From NCBI RefSeq assembly GCF_010500965.1, contig NZ_QVMI01000036.1:1-64000 (forward strand): DNA of 64,000 nucleotides. The letters run 5' to 3'. Positions 35,384 to 44,827 of the stretch are shown here, piece after piece. The notes under the pieces were generated by a model that saw only the letters and a list, made by a program, of their open reading frames with translations, did no database searches and had not been told where the DNA came from. The first letter of the stretch is position 1. Each line of letters opens with the position of its first letter. The DNA is from Bacteroides sp. 51 (GTDB lineage Bacteria > Bacteroidota > Bacteroidia > Bacteroidales > Bacteroidaceae). A program made the translations under genes and the position numbers.

Positions 35384-36925
35384 CTATCGCACAATCACTA
35401 TTCGAAAGCCATAGCCCGAATCGCATTTATCGGGCACATCTTTATTACATCCAGTGAAACAATCATTCACGGTAGAGCCATTAAGAGTTCCACTACGAAG
35501 AATACACTTTCCACCGGAAGAATCCAGACACCATTCCCAAATGTTACTATGTATATCACACAAACGACAAGCATATTCCCACTGAGCTTCAGTGGGCAGA
35601 CTCCCTCCCTGCCAAAGGGCGAAAGCATTCGCTCCAAACCAGGTGACGGAAGTGACCGGATAATCATCTTTACCTTCGGACACCTGCCAGCGGGGAAAGG
35701 CTTGACCATCACTCGTAGGCCCAGAGGTGTAAGTTAATACCGGATGGGGAGCAGCCAGCAACCGATTACCCCCCAATACACCGTCAGCAGCCACCCGAGT
35801 CGCATTCAGGTAAGCAGCATATTGAGCATTGGTAATCGGATAGCGGCTGACCATAAAGTCAGTTAGCGTGACTTGGTAAATCGTTTCATCCGCCTGGCAA
35901 GAACTCCCCATCAGGAAAGTTCCACCAGGAACATCAATCATTTCGACAACAGCACCCTCGAAGCTGCAATCCTCCCAATCGTTGATTTGTATGCCTCCAA
36001 ACTCCACACCATCACCATGCAAGGTAAAGGTATAGGTGTACTCCTTCCCGGAACGGAAAGCAGTACCGTCGGGAATGGGCCATTGGTACACATAGGGCGC
36101 GACATCGGGATTGGTCGCAGGCAACGTAAGACCAACACCACGCCCCCGGAAGCGGCCGGAAGGTTGTGGAAGGATAAGCGCTTCGTACAACGCACCATCA
36201 GTAATGGGTTGCAGCGCGATAAGGCCAATCTCCTCACCGCCCGACGGAGTCAGGTAATTGAACGTCTGATCGGCAAGCGAGAAACCCGAAGCAAGAGGCA
36301 TACCAAGCAGATCAACGCGCGTACCGGCCAGATCGAGGAAAGGTAACCCAGCGGACTTGCGAAGAGCCACCCGGAATTTGCTCAACTGATGGGAGAACAA
36401 AAGCGAAACTGTTTTATCAGATTTATTACCACTACCCGTACTGTAAAGCAGGTCGATGGTAGAGAAGTCCGACTGATCATCCACACGAACAGGGTAAATG
36501 TAATTATTCAATAGCCCTGCCCCTGTACCGGTATCCCGGTAGGGGTAGTAGGCTATGAAATCGACAACAGAAGCGTCGACCGGGTAATACATTACCTGGT
36601 CGGCGGCTGCCGGAATCAGATTGACCACCTCTCCGGAAGAGGTTGTGAGGTAGCGGAGATTATTAGCATTGTCGAGAATGTGATCGGGATGTAATATATT
36701 CCCCTTTTTTATCATAAAAACACCAACAGCATCACCCATATTCCATATCGTACCATTTGCCCGGGTGGAAACAGTGCCAATTCGCAAGGATAAATCTACG
36801 GGCACGCGATCGATTGCCAGGGTACTTGTAGAAATCCCGGAGCACGAAGCGAGCAGCAGGGTTGCTACAGCTGGCAGAGCCAGCTGTAGCAATTTATTGC
36901 GGGTATGGGTTGAAGGTTGAGGCAT
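35384..36925 (-). CDS. Fimbrillin-FGE/C-type-lectin fusion lipoprotein 3 (shortened)
   Basis: The protein has 513 residues. A lipobox LLASC (Cys28) is followed by an Mfa/FimA-like fimbrillin domain (about 45-310) and an FGE-sulfatase domain from IDVPGGTFLMGSS (near 335). Between ACR and NIWEWC this copy lacks roughly 45 residues present in its two paralogues, so the lectin fold is trimmed. The end GYGFRIVIVR has no catalytic Cys pair, so formylglycine formation is unlikely. It is the last gene of the phase-variable operon, eight bases after its predecessor. Confidence 0.82.
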   Translation of the reverse strand: MPQPSTHTRNKLLQLALPAVATLLLASCSGISTSTLAIDRVPVDLSLRIGTVSTRANGTIWNMGDAVGVFMIKKGNILHPDHILDNANNLRYLTTSSGEVVNLIPAAADQVMYYPVDASVVDFIAYYPYRDTGTGAGLLNNYIYPVRVDDQSDFSTIDLLYSTGSGNKSDKTVSLLFSHQLSKFRVALRKSAGLPFLDLAGTRVDLLGMPLASGFSLADQTFNYLTPSGGEEIGLIALQPITDGALYEALILPQPSGRFRGRGVGLTLPATNPDVAPYVYQWPIPDGTAFRSGKEYTYTFTLHGDGVEFGGIQINDWEDCSFEGAVVEMIDVPGGTFLMGSSCQADETIYQVTLTDFMVSRYPITNAQYAAYLNATRVAADGVLGGNRLLAAPHPVLTYTSGPTSDGQAFPRWQVSEGKDDYPVTSVTWFGANAFALWQGGSLPTEAQWEYACRLCDIHSNIWEWCLDSSGGKCILRSGTLNGSTVNDCFTGCNKDVPDKCDSGYGFRIVIVR

Positions 36926-36933
36926 GAGGTTAA

Positions 36934-38811
36934 TTAGTCAATAGGGAAAACAGGGCGGAAACCATGAACAGGATGACATATCTCAGGTACATTAGCGCCA
37001 CGCATAGCTATTCTACACTGTCCAACGTTATATCCGAATGCTCCTCCTCGAAGTACGTGTGTAGTTGTACTACCCAAATTATCATTTTTCACCGGATCCG
37101 TTTCAGCAGAACTAGTATAACCAAAAAACCAGTCGTAACACCATTCCCAAACATTTCCTGAGATATCATATAGTCCCCAGGCATTTGGCATTTTCAATCC
37201 AACAGGTTTAGTACCAGTGGGATATCCATCACCCGTTTCGGGAGTGTTATTTACACCATACCAAGCGTAATCATTCAATGTTTTTTGATCAAAACTAATC
37301 CAACAATAAGGAGTAGTACCGCGAAAATACTCTCCTCCACGACAAGCATATTCCCATTCAGCTTCAGTCGGCAAACGACCACCAACCCAATCGCAGAAAG
37401 CAAAAGCGCCATACCATGAAACTTGACAAATAGGATGATTTTCATAACCACTAACAGGAGACCACTTACCATTATCATATGCAACAGTTGTGGCACTTGC
37501 TGTAAGCAAAGGAACATCCGTATAATCATAAGTCTGGTTGAAACGATCTACACCCGTCAAAGTTGCTTTAACATCAGTAGCACTAGAAGTAAACTTATCT
37601 AGGTTAGCATTTAAGAACACACAATACTGAGCATTAGTTATTTCATATTTGCTCATATAAAAGTCTTTACTGATTGTAACCTCATGCATAGGTCCTTCAC
37701 GTGTTCCAGACCTCAGTGGGTCTGCATCCGGCGTAAATGTCCTACCTTCAAAAGTTATCTCAGTTTGTCCATCCGGGCTGCCCATCCAGTACTTTCCTGC
37801 AGGGATCTTCACTGTAGGAATACTCAATGTTTCACTTACATCCCCCCAAGGTGTAATCGTTACGCCGGAAGATACTAGCTTATCGCCATCAACCTCGAAA
37901 GTTGCAGTGTATTCATTACCGCCCGTAAATTCCAGGTTATCGGGAAGAGTCCAATGATAATTCTTTGTAGCTGTATAGAAATTCAGCTTACGATTGGCCA
38001 TACCGGCATGAGGGATAAAAACGAAATCGAAACAGGTTAAGATAGTAGTAGTACCATCGCCGTTATCAAGAGCCTCCTGACGATTGCCCGTCAAATCAAT
38101 ATTACCGGAAACCCGATTGGAGAAGGAGCCATCAATCAGGCTAAAGTCAGCCGTTACAGGTAAGTCGGTAACCTTAGCAATCATACTCGAAAGGTCGAGC
38201 GTGCTTTGTTTAGGTTTTAGTTTAACCACCAGTTTGGATAATTGATGTTTGAAAGTCATATGTCCATTGGCGGAGTTTATACTACCGGTATTGATACCGG
38301 TCCCCATAGCTTTGGTGCTATACAGAAATGAATATAAAGCATCTGCATTTTGCTTCTTTATATTCAATGGATAAGTATAACCGGTAATATCCGAACGGTA
38401 AGGGAAATAGGATATAAAATTAACTGTATTACCGTTTTCGGGATAGTACATAGCATCTGCCTGGGCAGCAGGAATCAATTTAAAACCACTACTACCTGTA
38501 CCCGGAGCCACTTTATAGCGCATATTATCATATGGCTTATTATTGGAATCTTTTATGATATCAGCAGGAATAACGCCGTTATCACTGACCATGTAGATGC
38601 CAACCATATCATTCATTTCCCACTGATTACCCACCACACGAGTAAGTGCGCGGGAATCAGTTTTGTCTGGGCCAATCTGAGCAGACAACTCCACAAGCAC
38701 AGAAGTGTTGGGATGGCCTGCTACAAGCTCACTTTCAGTACAAGAGGTCGGCAGGATAGCTGCCAACAGGAAAATGAGGGCGATTGAAGTGTTTTGATAT
38801 ATATTTTTCAT
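36934..38811 (-). CDS. Fimbrillin-FGE/C-type-lectin fusion lipoprotein 2
   Basis: This 625-residue lipoprotein (lipobox LPTSC) has a fimbrillin domain (residues of about 35-330) and a complete FGE-sulfatase domain: KIPAGKYWMGSP, YMSKYEITNAQYC, VSWYGAFAFCDW, GGRLPTEAEWEYACRGG, GLYDISGNVWEWC and RGGAFG...HGFRPVFPID. The Cys residues needed by true formylglycine-generating enzymes are absent near the C terminus. The FGE domain shares the C-type-lectin fold, so a ligand-binding pilus tip or shaft adhesin is the most plausible role. Confidence 0.85.
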   Translation of the reverse strand: MKNIYQNTSIALIFLLAAILPTSCTESELVAGHPNTSVLVELSAQIGPDKTDSRALTRVVGNQWEMNDMVGIYMVSDNGVIPADIIKDSNNKPYDNMRYKVAPGTGSSGFKLIPAAQADAMYYPENGNTVNFISYFPYRSDITGYTYPLNIKKQNADALYSFLYSTKAMGTGINTGSINSANGHMTFKHQLSKLVVKLKPKQSTLDLSSMIAKVTDLPVTADFSLIDGSFSNRVSGNIDLTGNRQEALDNGDGTTTILTCFDFVFIPHAGMANRKLNFYTATKNYHWTLPDNLEFTGGNEYTATFEVDGDKLVSSGVTITPWGDVSETLSIPTVKIPAGKYWMGSPDGQTEITFEGRTFTPDADPLRSGTREGPMHEVTISKDFYMSKYEITNAQYCVFLNANLDKFTSSATDVKATLTGVDRFNQTYDYTDVPLLTASATTVAYDNGKWSPVSGYENHPICQVSWYGAFAFCDWVGGRLPTEAEWEYACRGGEYFRGTTPYCWISFDQKTLNDYAWYGVNNTPETGDGYPTGTKPVGLKMPNAWGLYDISGNVWEWCYDWFFGYTSSAETDPVKNDNLGSTTTHVLRGGAFGYNVGQCRIAMRGANVPEICHPVHGFRPVFPID

Positions 38812-38885
38812 GTTTATTGTTTATCAGTTTTATTTATTACTACTATAGGCAAAAAGTATATATTCATACCCTCTTCCGATTTGAG

Positions 38886-40655
38886 TTAAAGAGGAAAGAT
38901 AGGACGGATACCTATGCCAACATGAATAGAAGCAGGTACATTTTTATCACGGCCTGCAGAGCGGAGCGCCACAGACCCATTACCATGTCGACCTCCACGA
39001 AGTGAACGACTGATAGTAACATCCGGATTATCCAGATTTACCGGATCTGTTACCGGGGCACTTCCATAATAGTTTGGATTATACAAATCAACACACCACT
39101 CCCAAACATTACCAATTATATCATATAGTCCCCATGGATTAGGTATCTTTTGCCCAATAGTTTTAGGCCCATTTGGAGCATTTACTTGATACCAACCATA
39201 ATCTTCCAAATTAGTATCACTATCACCAAAATAGTAGATAGTAGTAGTACCTGCTCTACAAGCATATTCCCATTGAGCCTCAGTTGGCAAGCTACCCTTT
39301 ACAAAATCACAGAAAGCTACAGCACCATACCATGACACATGGGTAATCGGATGTTCATCACGCCCTGGAGCAGGAGTCCACTTCTTACCATCCCAATGAA
39401 GCCCCCAATCAGCAGTTGTACCATTGGTAGAACGAACCCACTCATTACCATCAACATCATAAAAACTGAATAAAGTAGCATCAACTTTACATTCTATACC
39501 TTCAACACCCAAAATATTCAAAAACTCACAATATTGAGCGTTGGTAATCTCATACTTGCTCATCTTAAATCCTTTTGTCAACGTTACCTGATGAACGGGG
39601 CTTGCAATTGGTATATCAGCCTGCCCCATCATAAACGTTCCAGGCTGTATATCCACCGTTTCAATATCCAGAATATCAGCAATGCCACTACCCCAGCTAC
39701 CGGTACTACCCAAATCAATCTCCGTCCAGGCTTCAATTATCACATCACCATCCTGTTCCAAACCAGAATCTGTAATCGTGAAGCGATAAGTGTAACGCTT
39801 GCCCGATTCAAAAGCAAAACCATTCGGAATAGACCAACGGTAATCCTTGCCTAAACCCGAGAAAGTAATCATACGGTTCGGATAAGCACCCGCAGCCTGA
39901 GGAATGACAATCACTTCGTATAAATTGCCATTATCATCGGCACGCGAAGAAGTAATATCCGCCACAGTACCCACACCAGAAAAGGTAGTACCATCCGCCA
40001 GATTGAAAGAAGCAACAGTAGGCATACCACTTAACACCGCCTGTTTGTTAACATAGGCAGTAGCATTCACTCCCTTAGCACGCTCAACCTGAATAGTGAT
40101 ATTAGCCAACTTATGACTAAACACCATACTGATGGCATTACTCTTCACATTCGTACGGCTGGTGGTTGTATAAAGTAAATCGTGAGAAGCAGATCCGGAC
40201 ATCTGGTTGGCCAGAGAAATCGGGAAATTAACACCACCCGACAGATTGGCAGTGGCCTGCCAGGGGTAATAAGCTATAAAATCAAAAGGAACACCCGGCT
40301 GAAGATAGATTGTTTCAGCTTCGGTTTTGGGTTTAAGATTATCCTTGGCATCTTCTATGGGCTGTGTAATTTCAGTAATATAATATTGCTTATTCACAGC
40401 CAGTACATCACTACCGACAGTCAACGATCCACCGGATTTCAACATAAAGATACCAATCTCATCATTCAACTCCCAACTCGTGCCACTGGCACGGGTGGCA
40501 GGAGCAGCAATACCGGCATTAAAGGCCGCAACAATAGGGTCTCCATCAATTGGAGGTACACCATCAGGTTCGCTCGAACACGACCCAAGAAATAAGCAGC
40601 AAGCCAATAAGGCAAAGACTGCGATTAACTTCCATTGTTTTGTTTGCAATTTCAT
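38886..40655 (-). CDS. Fimbrillin-FGE/C-type-lectin fusion lipoprotein 1
   Basis: The start at 40655 (MKLQTKQWKLIAVF) gives a clean lipoprotein signal with lipobox FLGSC and a 589-residue protein; upstream in-frame Met codons would add codons overlapping the preceding gene. The fimbrillin domain spans about 40-330. The FGE-sulfatase domain includes DIQPGTFMMGQ, KYEITNAQYCEF, HVSWYGAVAFCDF, GSLPTEAQWEYACRAG, GLYDIIGNVWEWC and SRSLRGGRHG. No Cys pair follows. It is the first of three paralogues and about 110 bases after the Mfa2-like gene. Confidence 0.85.
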   Translation of the reverse strand: MKLQTKQWKLIAVFALLACCLFLGSCSSEPDGVPPIDGDPIVAAFNAGIAAPATRASGTSWELNDEIGIFMLKSGGSLTVGSDVLAVNKQYYITEITQPIEDAKDNLKPKTEAETIYLQPGVPFDFIAYYPWQATANLSGGVNFPISLANQMSGSASHDLLYTTTSRTNVKSNAISMVFSHKLANITIQVERAKGVNATAYVNKQAVLSGMPTVASFNLADGTTFSGVGTVADITSSRADDNGNLYEVIVIPQAAGAYPNRMITFSGLGKDYRWSIPNGFAFESGKRYTYRFTITDSGLEQDGDVIIEAWTEIDLGSTGSWGSGIADILDIETVDIQPGTFMMGQADIPIASPVHQVTLTKGFKMSKYEITNAQYCEFLNILGVEGIECKVDATLFSFYDVDGNEWVRSTNGTTADWGLHWDGKKWTPAPGRDEHPITHVSWYGAVAFCDFVKGSLPTEAQWEYACRAGTTTIYYFGDSDTNLEDYGWYQVNAPNGPKTIGQKIPNPWGLYDIIGNVWEWCVDLYNPNYYGSAPVTDPVNLDNPDVTISRSLRGGRHGNGSVALRSAGRDKNVPASIHVGIGIRPIFPL

Positions 40656-40767
40656 CTTTCTCAATTTTAAGTTTGCGGCAAGGGCCGCGACCATTTTCAT
40701 CAGTATTGATTCTCTAATTGTTTGTTCATAATTAGTTTCGTCAATCTTCAACCAAGGTAACGGTATC

Positions 40768-41709
40768 CTACCGCAGATCAATATCATCGCCTCCATCAGG
40801 GTCCCAGGGAAGGATGCTGACGGAGAAGTCAGCCTCATCGGCTTCAATTGTTAATTCAAGAGAGAGGGTCAGGGGAATCGTTCCACCCGACTGTTTGATT
40901 ATATCGGAAAGCTGACCGGTCAGATCGGCCTGAACATTGGCTTGGCGACCATCGTTCAGGGTAAGGACCAAATCAAGCAGGTTTTCATAAACACGACCAT
41001 AATCCGGATCGCACAGACCAAAAACATCAAGGTAAGCCACCCAACGAGCGTCTTCGGCAGTAGCACGAAAACGAACCTGGCTACCGGCGATATCGGATAA
41101 ATCTGCTATCACAGGCTCAAAACCAAACAAGCGGACAGAAGGGTAAACACCACACAAAACGCCGTCAATACCAACAACATGCCCCCGAAGTGATTCGGAC
41201 AATTCCATACGGATGCGAACACGGCGGAGCAATAATTCAGGGACGGGTTCGAAGCTGAGTTCATCGCCGGAAGAGAGGATAAAGGCACCTAGATTAAAAG
41301 CATAAACCTTACCGGGTTGAGCAAGAAGCACTGAAATACGGGAGGCTTCGAAAGCGAGATCGGCAGTAACCCAGGCGGTAGTCTCGCGATCCATGCCGGA
41401 AAAAGAGACATATTCAGCATCGGGGTTAACAGCAATGACACGGTAAATGCCCGCAGGAAGGTCACCTTCGAAATTACCATTACCATCGCAGGGATAGACT
41501 AAAGGAGCGCTGTACTCGCTCATGTCATAAAAATAGTAGCGCATGGAAGGCAGAGTATAGGTGCTTTGGTCTGGATAGATGGAGAGGTGCCCCGAACCGC
41601 TGGCAGGACAATAAACGACAGAGCCTTCGGTGCAGGAAATCAACATAAAACAGAATAAGAGCCTTATCCCGGTCCATGTATTTTGATATGTATGTATATA
41701 AAGTGCCAT
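40768..41709 (-). CDS. Mfa2/DUF5119-like fimbrial lipoprotein
   Basis: A 313-residue lipoprotein with lipobox MLISC. MRYYFYDMSEYSAPLVYPCD, GNFEGDLPAGIYRVIAVN and VSFSGMDRETTAWV are features of the DUF5119 group, which is related to the FimB/Mfa2 anchors that tie pili to the outer membrane. It starts eight bases after the DUF3575 gene and precedes three fimbrillin fusions, supporting an anchor or assembly role. Confidence 0.8.
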   Translation of the reverse strand: MALYIHTYQNTWTGIRLLFCFMLISCTEGSVVYCPASGSGHLSIYPDQSTYTLPSMRYYFYDMSEYSAPLVYPCDGNGNFEGDLPAGIYRVIAVNPDAEYVSFSGMDRETTAWVTADLAFEASRISVLLAQPGKVYAFNLGAFILSSGDELSFEPVPELLLRRVRIRMELSESLRGHVVGIDGVLCGVYPSVRLFGFEPVIADLSDIAGSQVRFRATAEDARWVAYLDVFGLCDPDYGRVYENLLDLVLTLNDGRQANVQADLTGQLSDIIKQSGGTIPLTLSLELTIEADEADFSVSILPWDPDGGDDIDLR

Positions 41710-41717
41710 ATATTTGC

Positions 41718-43139
41718 TTAAAACCGATATACCAGATTCAATATTAAGTCCGTAACCACTACCTTATCGTAAGGTTCATAACGCTCAAAACAGTTGTGAC
41801 CATCATGCAGTTTGTAAACCATGGAACGGCTATGAACATATCCAGAACGGCAACCCGCCTCAAGCCCCCAGCCGCGGTACAGCCGGAAATGAATACCACT
41901 GGAAAGACCGGCGTCCCAGTATTTACCCGTATAATTGGACGAAGCATTGGCATCATCTTCCAAACGCCGAACATCATAATCGCCAAAACGACCATAAACG
42001 CCCAAATACAGACTCACTGCACTGAAAGAAGGAAAACGCCAGTTATAACGAGGCTCAATGTAATAACCAGAAACTCCCTGATACTCACGACCTCCGTTAT
42101 AAGAGCGATTACCATAGCGAAAACCCGCTTCTACAGACCAACAGTGGGACAGGAAATATTCTACGGAAAGATTATAGGTCCAAGTAGTACGGTCGGCATC
42201 GGGGGTAATTCCCGCCCAATACAACAGATTGCTCTTAATTGCAAAACGAGGGTAAACCCATATACCCTCAGTGGCAGAACGCTTATTAATACGGTTTACC
42301 GAAACAAGTCCCAGGTCATTACGCAAAGAAGAAGTAGTAAAGGTGACCACCGTACTATCGGAAGATATCCGATCTACCTCCAGAACACGGGCAGCCTCCC
42401 AAACACGGGAAGAATCGGGAACAAGAGCATCCGAACGTTTACCCAATACATTGTAAATCATAGGGTCTTGAGAAGATATGAGATTCTTTGGTTGTGTCGG
42501 ATCGGAGGCGTACTCCACGGTTATCTCTACACGGCGAAGCAGGGGGAAAAACCGCTGTTCTATTTGTTTATAAAATACCCCGCCATTCAAGCGATAAAGA
42601 AGACGCTTACGATCCGACGGGTTAGAATGACGATGAATAATAGCAAGAGCCTCTGTCTTTGCGGAAAGGGTAGAACGACTCAACATGGTTGAAAAGTTGG
42701 TCCAGTCCTCTCCTACCCAGGCCAAATCTACAGGATAACGATAAAGAGCAGGATAAACACGATATAAATAATCATGGAAACCTTCTACACGTTCGCGAGA
42801 CAAAGTTATATTGTGTTCAGAATCGCCTTCAATCGAACAATAACCCGTCAAACGAATGCGACGGATAGAAATAGAATCTGTTTGCAACACATCTCGGATA
42901 AATTGATCCAGTCGCTCCAACTCCAAAACATTATTGCCTAAATCCGGATGGACAACAGAACTATTGGAGGGATAGGTAAAGTAGCAACTCATACGCAAAT
43001 CGGAAGGATTATCACGATTTGCCCCCCTTGCTGTTGATGTGAATATAAAAGCAAGAGTAATCACAAGAAGAAGATGCAAGAATAAGCCTCTTATTCGAAA
43101 TAAAAGGGAATAGCTACTATTTTCGATTAGCTGTGTCAT
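41718..43139 (-). CDS. OmpA-like / DUF3575 outer-membrane protein (DUF3868 type)
   Basis: A 473-residue protein with a signal peptide (ending near ARG). It has an OmpA-like peptidoglycan-binding segment (IRLTGYCSIEGDSEHNITLSRERV near 95) and a C-terminal DUF3575 beta-barrel from about 300 (FAIKSNLLYWAGITPDADR ... VVVTDLILNLVYRF, ending in Phe). It is the first gene of the fimbrial operon. The left invertible repeat lies 66 bases upstream of its ATG, so its expression should depend on segment orientation. Confidence 0.82.
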   Translation of the reverse strand: MTQLIENSSYSLLFRIRGLFLHLLLVITLAFIFTSTARGANRDNPSDLRMSCYFTYPSNSSVVHPDLGNNVLELERLDQFIRDVLQTDSISIRRIRLTGYCSIEGDSEHNITLSRERVEGFHDYLYRVYPALYRYPVDLAWVGEDWTNFSTMLSRSTLSAKTEALAIIHRHSNPSDRKRLLYRLNGGVFYKQIEQRFFPLLRRVEITVEYASDPTQPKNLISSQDPMIYNVLGKRSDALVPDSSRVWEAARVLEVDRISSDSTVVTFTTSSLRNDLGLVSVNRINKRSATEGIWVYPRFAIKSNLLYWAGITPDADRTTWTYNLSVEYFLSHCWSVEAGFRYGNRSYNGGREYQGVSGYYIEPRYNWRFPSFSAVSLYLGVYGRFGDYDVRRLEDDANASSNYTGKYWDAGLSSGIHFRLYRGWGLEAGCRSGYVHSRSMVYKLHDGHNCFERYEPYDKVVVTDLILNLVYRF

Positions 43140-43205
43140 GTTTTTTTATAAACTTTTGTTAGCACACTAAAAGCCTGAACTACAAGTTGTTATTTGTCGT
43201 ATCGC

Positions 43206-43238
43206 TGTCCGACTCCTAGGAGGAGACGGACATAAAGT
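43206..43238 (+). repeat. Left inverted repeat of the invertible segment
   Basis: A 33-bp sequence beginning TGTCCGACTCCTAGGAGGAG and ending ACATAAAGT; it is the exact reverse complement of 43731-43763. Its centre contains the palindrome CTCCTAGGAG, a likely strand-exchange core. Confidence 0.92.
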
Positions 43239-43730
43239 CAATGTAAACATAGGAAATTTCCTTTAAATACACAATACTTCTCTCATCTAACAGGCTTTTG
43301 TTGTTTGGTATATAAGGGGAATAAAACCGAACAGAAAAATAAGCCTCGTTTATATGTATATAGTAATTATATTGATATTAATATATACAATCTCTCCAAA
43401 TGACGCTTTGTATATTTAACATTTTATTAGAAAGTTTAACCCGCGATCATTTCCTGCTGGTACTTTAAATAAGCTGCATTTGCAATTTAACAACATGTGG
43501 CTAGATTGAATTATGCTTCTGATATTTCTTTTTTGTAAAACAAGGAATGAAGGAAAAAAGCAGACTGCAATGGGAACTGCATTATCTACTTCAATAGTGA
43601 ACAGATATTACAGCATTATATTATCCCGAAAATCTTCCCTTCTACGATTGCTTTCGAGTAAAAAAAGTCTCCTTTTTAATTTGAATTCAGATAAACTATC
43701 CTTTATCCATCGAATTTAGACCTGCGTTTT
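43239..43730. other. Invertible DNA segment (492 bp), promoter switch
   Basis: AT-rich sequence flanked by perfect inverted repeats, lying between the fimbrial operon start and the adjacent recombinase. It contains no convincing gene; a 68-codon plus-strand frame at 43513 is probably chance. The best promoter-like matches point right, away from the operon, so the present orientation may be OFF. The stop codon and last eight codons of the recombinase lie inside the segment. Confidence 0.85.
43479..43509 (+). promoter_or_regulatory. Candidate invertible promoter (facing away from the operon)
   Basis: TTTG (43479-43482), a 19-base spacer and TAGATTGA (43502-43509), an imperfect -7 box. After inversion it would face the DUF3575 gene with a leader of about 300 bases. 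A weaker TTTG/AAAGTTTA pair lies at 43407. Neither is a perfect match. Confidence 0.4.
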
Positions 43731-44686
43731 ACTTTATGTCCGTCTCCTCCTAGGAGTCGGACATTTTTATTATTCAATGTCCGCATTTTAAATAGCGAGT
43801 TCAACACTTTCTTATTAGCATAAGCCAACATCTTCGTATCGAAAGAAGCAAGATAAACTCGTGTAACTTCTTCCGTACGATGACCCAGAGCTTCACCTAT
43901 CAACGTAGTTGGTACTCCGATATGGTAAGCAGCTGTAGCCCAGGAGTGGCGGGAGACATACGACGTTATGTTTTCGGAAAGCCCCAGCACCTCAGATAAT
44001 TTCTTCAAACGCCGGTTATATGTACGCAATACGCTACTATACTGTATCTTCAACTTGCTATCGGCACAAGAAAGAATAGATAATAAATAAGGAGACGATT
44101 TATCTTTATTCCGATAACGATTGAGCAGATCGCGGGCCGGTGCCAATATAGGAACAGCAATAAGACCACCCGTCTTACGCCGATGATAGATAATCATATT
44201 CCCTTTCAGATCAGCTTTACGAAGATGAGCCAGATCGACAAAAGACATACCCTGCAAATGAAAAGACAACATAAATAAATCGCGGCTGAGTTTTAATAAT
44301 GGATAGGCGGACAGATCGGCACTATGTAAAGCCAGAATCGTTTTAGGAGAGATAGCTCTTTTTTGCGTCGGCTCACTACCGGTATAAACATGATCGAAAA
44401 GATCAGAATCTGTATGTATCAAACCACGCTTCACAGCTTTATTACGAACTGAACGCAGTACACGCATATAAGAAGAGACTGTATTATAACAACATCCCTT
44501 ATATAATAGGTAGTGTTGGTAACGATATAGGAATTCCTTTGAAAAGACCTCCTTTAGATTAATTGATGTGTTTTTGGCAAATGAGGATACACTACGGCAA
44601 GTAGAGATGTAAGATAAGCGCGTACCCATACGCCCTTGCTGCGATAGCTCTCGTGATAGCACCTCCATAAAAGCGACAAAGTTCAT
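43703..44686 (-). CDS. Tyrosine recombinase, probable local invertase
   Basis: The 327-residue protein has a SAM-like N-terminal domain (about 1-105) and a catalytic domain with Lys in RRKTG, YVSRHSWA with the conserved Arg, EALGHRTEEV and the nucleophile Tyr in TRVYLASF. The first catalytic Arg is not obvious: the region reads FHLQGMSFVDL, as in some Bacteroidetes invertases. The gene runs into the right inverted repeat, and its last eight residues (KRRSKFDG after HKV) are inside the invertible segment. Inversion should replace them with NVNIGNFL at the same length. Confidence 0.9.
   Translation of the reverse strand: MNFVAFMEVLSRELSQQGRMGTRLSYISTCRSVSSFAKNTSINLKEVFSKEFLYRYQHYLLYKGCCYNTVSSYMRVLRSVRNKAVKRGLIHTDSDLFDHVYTGSEPTQKRAISPKTILALHSADLSAYPLLKLSRDLFMLSFHLQGMSFVDLAHLRKADLKGNMIIYHRRKTGGLIAVPILAPARDLLNRYRNKDKSSPYLLSILSCADSKLKIQYSSVLRTYNRRLKKLSEVLGLSENITSYVSRHSWATAAYHIGVPTTLIGEALGHRTEEVTRVYLASFDTKMLAYANKKVLNSLFKMRTLNNKNVRLLGGDGHKVKRRSKFDG
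43731..43763 (-). repeat. Right inverted repeat, inside the recombinase coding sequence
   Basis: The exact complement of 43206-43238. It is read in frame by the recombinase gene and encodes VRLLGGDGHK near its C terminus. Confidence 0.92.
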
Positions 44687-44827
44687 AGTTTGTTCTGTTT
44701 TTAATTAATTAATAGGTGAAAAATACCAAAATTAAAAACAAATACGACATTTAAAACCGAGAACAAGTAACTCTTCCGAAGTAGAAGAATAGAAAGGAAA
44801 TACAGAACAAAATTTCTAAAAGGTAAT

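Noticed and set aside
36934-40655. Diversity-generating retroelement targets (fimbrillin-lectin fusions often are)
   Set aside because: No reverse transcriptase or template repeat is in the window, and the codons near the C termini do not show the AAY-derived pattern expected of adenine mutagenesis. A distant retroelement cannot be excluded.
43513-43719. 68-codon plus-strand frame inside the invertible segment
   Set aside because: Low-complexity Ser/Leu/Lys composition, no ribosome-binding site and it overlaps the recombinase 3' end; probably chance.
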